NCBI GenBank assembly: GCA_963978445.1
Contig: CAXBRT010000085.1
Location: forward strand, 1 to 7,920
From: TMED14 sp003444795
GTDB lineage: Bacteria; Bacteroidota; Bacteroidia; Flavobacteriales; Schleiferiaceae
Direction: 5' to 3'
DNA length: 7,920 nucleotides
In this document: one piece after another, positions 5,743 through 7,920 of the stretch
How the letters are laid out: the number at the start of each line of letters is the position of its first letter
How positions within the stretch are numbered: position 1 is the first letter of the stretch
Translations under genes and position numbers: made by a program
The notes under the pieces: generated by a model
Databases searched by the model: none
What the model saw: only the letters and a program-made list of their open reading frames with translations
Told to the model about the DNA's origin: nothing

Positions 5743-7785
5743 ATGCGAAGTGTTCTCTTTCTCCTCTTGGCTATCCTGTGGTCTGCATCGCTTAAAGGGC
5801 AAGAACCCACCGCCCTTTCTTCGGACAGCACGTGGTCAGAATTCTCTTCCGTTAACCCCACAGCGGGTGTTATTTTGGATGTCGTCACCGTTCCCTACTT
5901 TACCCTAGGTACGGAACGTGAAATTGGCCACCATGTGGAGTGGCAAAACGCAAGTGGAAATTTGCCTCTTCAGAATGCCAGCGACGCACTGGAGCGACGA
6001 TTTGCCTCTGTCGATATCCGTAGCCGAAGCCTCAACGACGTTCAATCGGACATTTCCATACGAGGGTCGACGTTTGACCAAGTCCTCATCTTAGTCAATG
6101 GCATTCCTTATTCGGATCCACAAACGGGACACCACAGCATGAATCTGCCCGTTCCTTTGGAAGCCATCAGCAGTATAGAAGTATTGCCCAGCGGAGGTTC
6201 CTACCGCTATGGTCCCTTTGCTTTTGCGGGTGTCGTCAATTTGACTACTCACCCCGCGGTCTCGAAAATCGGCTACGCACATGCAGGTATTGGGCAATTT
6301 GGCTACCAACGCGGTGCCGCGGGATTGTATTTGGGGCAAGTTGCAAGCACCCACGTTCGGATGGATATGGACTATAAAGCGGCCGATGGTGCTATTGTCA
6401 ATACGGATTTTAGCCAATTGCAAACCTATATTCGTAGCTGGACGCCCTTATCTCAGGGTCAATTTTTGGATGGTCATTTTGGGATAGTGACCAAGCGATT
6501 TGGGGCTCAAAATTTCTACTCCTTTAATTTTCCCGAGCAGTACGAAGCCATAGCGGGCTATACCATGGCGGTGCAATTTCGCGGTTCTCCATGGAATGCT
6601 CAAGTCTATAGCCGGCAACACCAAGACCACTTTGAGCTCTTTCGCGAAGAGCAAGGCTACTACCAGCGCTTTGAGAATGGGCAATTCATGCGCTTGACTG
6701 ATTCCAGCTGGGCCCCTTCTTGGTATACTGAACATAATAACCACCGCACCAGAACCCTAGGCGGTGAAGTGACCTACACCTTTAAGCAGAAGGATGCACA
6801 TACCGTGCTCCTTGGAGCAGACGCCCGTAGGGATGAAATCGTGAGCAATGCTCTAGGCAGCCCCCTCATGGTCCAAATTCCCGCACCCGACAATCGATCC
6901 TTCTACACCAAGGGGGACGCCCGTCAAAACGCAGGACTCTTCCTGTCACTTAAAGGCCCCGAAGTGTACGAGGCCTTCCGAGCGCGCGCCGACCTACGCC
7001 TCAACTACAACGATCGTTACGGTATCGCCTACCTTCCCAACGCGGAATTTGCTTACCAGCATTCGCCCAATTCGCTGGCGCGCGATAAGTACTTCTTCAG
7101 CATAAACCGTAGCTTTCGCCTTCCAACCTTCACGGACTTATACTACACCTTGGGAGGGGCACAGGGCTCGGCCAGCCTTCAGCCCGAATACGCGTGGAAT
7201 ACCGAACTTGGCGCCACCCTCTGGCGATCGCCTGTGGCGGGTATCCCCGGATGGCCCCACCAGGGGAGCCTCATCCTCTACCAACGCCAAGGAACCAACT
7301 TGATTGATTGGATTTACCGAACGGTGGACGGCAACCAAGTACTCCAAGCCGACAACATCACCCAAGTGACTTTGCAGGGCTACGAATTGACAACTACATG
7401 GTCTTGGGTAGATGTCTTGCGCTGCTCAGCACGATTCCAAGGCGCCCGTCACCAAGCCAGTGCCATCGACGGCCAGTCCATCTACGCATTAGATTATTTG
7501 GCCAATCGCCAGCAACTTGAAGTGCAGACACTTCCCTACAAAGGCTTTACGAGTGGCCTCATCGTCATGCGCCAAGACCGTTCGGGGCAGTACGGTCTCC
7601 CCTCCGGCGAATTGACCCCCTATCAACCGTTTACCACCTTAGACGCAAAAATGTCCTACGATCACGACGGCATGATGGTGTATCTAGAGGCCATGAACCT
7701 GCTAAATGCTACAGTAATCGACCGCGGCAATGTGCCTTTACCGGGCCGTTGGATCAAGGCCGGGGTGCATTTCCACTGGGAGTAA
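5743..7785 (+). CDS. TonB-dependent outer-membrane receptor, BtuB-like plug type, complete
   Basis: Outer-membrane active transporter driven by TonB. The 680-residue product begins with a signal peptide (MRSVLFLLLAILWSASLKG, cleavage probably before Gln20). ILDVVTVP at 44-51 is a candidate TonB box. The plug covers about 65-170, with DISIRGSTFDQVLILVNGIP at 103-122, then SDPQTGHH at 124-131, and an IEVLPSGGSYRYGPFAFAGVVNL segment at its end. The barrel follows and closes with PLPGRW at 665-670 and AGVHFHWE. The DPQTGHH and PLPGRW features resemble Bacteroidota receptors often annotated as vitamin B12 (BtuB/COG4206) receptors, but no corrinoid-uptake gene or B12 riboswitch is present, so the ligand is open. 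There is no N-terminal carboxypeptidase-regulatory-like domain or SusD partner. The ATG at 5743 is chosen because it directly begins the signal peptide; in-frame starts at 5683 or 5701 would be translated through the terminator hairpin. Its promoter is unclear: TATCTTTA at 5694-5701 is a poor -7 match. Confidence 0.94.
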   Translation: MRSVLFLLLAILWSASLKGQEPTALSSDSTWSEFSSVNPTAGVILDVVTVPYFTLGTEREIGHHVEWQNASGNLPLQNASDALERRFASVDIRSRSLNDVQSDISIRGSTFDQVLILVNGIPYSDPQTGHHSMNLPVPLEAISSIEVLPSGGSYRYGPFAFAGVVNLTTHPAVSKIGYAHAGIGQFGYQRGAAGLYLGQVASTHVRMDMDYKAADGAIVNTDFSQLQTYIRSWTPLSQGQFLDGHFGIVTKRFGAQNFYSFNFPEQYEAIAGYTMAVQFRGSPWNAQVYSRQHQDHFELFREEQGYYQRFENGQFMRLTDSSWAPSWYTEHNNHRTRTLGGEVTYTFKQKDAHTVLLGADARRDEIVSNALGSPLMVQIPAPDNRSFYTKGDARQNAGLFLSLKGPEVYEAFRARADLRLNYNDRYGIAYLPNAEFAYQHSPNSLARDKYFFSINRSFRLPTFTDLYYTLGGAQGSASLQPEYAWNTELGATLWRSPVAGIPGWPHQGSLILYQRQGTNLIDWIYRTVDGNQVLQADNITQVTLQGYELTTTWSWVDVLRCSARFQGARHQASAIDGQSIYALDYLANRQQLEVQTLPYKGFTSGLIVMRQDRSGQYGLPSGELTPYQPFTTLDAKMSYDHDGMMVYLEAMNLLNATVIDRGNVPLPGRWIKAGVHFHWE

Positions 7786-7920
7786 AGTGATTAAAAAGTT
7801 GAAGGTTTTAAGCGTATTTGCTCGGTAAGTAAAATTTTACGGACGGTGTTAGAATTTTAGTTGGAAATATCATGCCTTAAACCTGGGCGCGCGGCGAAGT
7901 TCCCCCCTTTTAAGTTCCAA
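7786..7920. other. Non-coding tail after the second receptor
   Basis: No coding sequence is supported here and the window ends before the next gene. The first part is AT-rich. TTAAAA (7791-7796) and TTTTAA (7806-7811) could form a weak 6-bp AT-only stem, not a convincing terminator. The last 40 bases turn GC-rich (GGGCGCGCGGCG at 7885-7896) and contain AAGTTCC twice (7897-7903 and 7912-7918). Confidence 0.6.
7829..7840. repeat. 12-bp perfect palindrome GTAAAATTTTAC
   Basis: A 12-bp perfect dyad lies 44 bp after the second receptor's stop codon in AT-rich non-coding DNA. It could be an operator for the gene beyond the window or a chance product of AT-rich sequence. Nothing in the window decides between these. 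Confidence 0.4.

Noticed and set aside
3..7785. The two receptors as a duplicated pair or as boundaries of a mobile island
   Set aside because: Their plug motifs (NDPESHGVFW versus SDPQTGHH) and C-termini belong to different subfamilies, and there are no insertion-sequence ends, integrases or flanking direct repeats around the housekeeping genes.

Overview
The window looks like a stretch of a Bacteroidota chromosome, probably a Flavobacteriales-type lineage. Three things suggest this. Two TonB-dependent outer-membrane receptors of Bacteroidota style are present. The ATP synthase beta subunit carries an insertion after its catalytic loop of the kind seen in this phylum, and the epsilon subunit is very short. 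A perfect Bacteroidota -7 promoter box (TAnnTTTG) lies upstream of atpD, and Shine-Dalgarno sequences are mostly absent. No mobile element, CRISPR array, tRNA or rRNA is visible.

Layout: (1) 3-2063, plus strand, the 3' part of a TonB-dependent receptor whose start lies before the window. (2) 2064-2180, a short convergent intergenic region with a G-rich quadruplex-type motif and a 26-bp tandem direct repeat. (3) 2181-3164, minus strand, ribF (bifunctional riboflavin kinase / FMN adenylyltransferase). (4) 3174-3884, plus strand, an unrecognised protein with about six membrane segments; its start codon is only 9 bp from that of ribF, in divergent orientation. (5) 3941-5440 and 5443-5682, plus strand, atpD and atpC, 2 nt apart, followed by a strong intrinsic terminator at 5701-5735. 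(6) 5743-7785, plus strand, a complete second TonB-dependent receptor of BtuB-like type, starting 7 nt after the terminator's T-tract. (7) 7786-7920, an AT-rich non-coding tail with a 12-bp palindrome.

The centre is housekeeping: flavin cofactor synthesis and the F1 catalytic beta plus epsilon subunits. The other F1Fo genes (a, c, b, delta, alpha, gamma) are not adjacent, which fits the split atp loci common in Bacteroidota. The two receptors belong to different subfamilies, and nothing in the sequence links them functionally to the housekeeping genes. I see no convincing new biological system. The points that merit a second look are regulatory and structural: the 9-bp divergent start region, the terminator placed directly before a receptor gene, the G-rich/repeat spacer and the epsilon subunit without its C-terminal domain.
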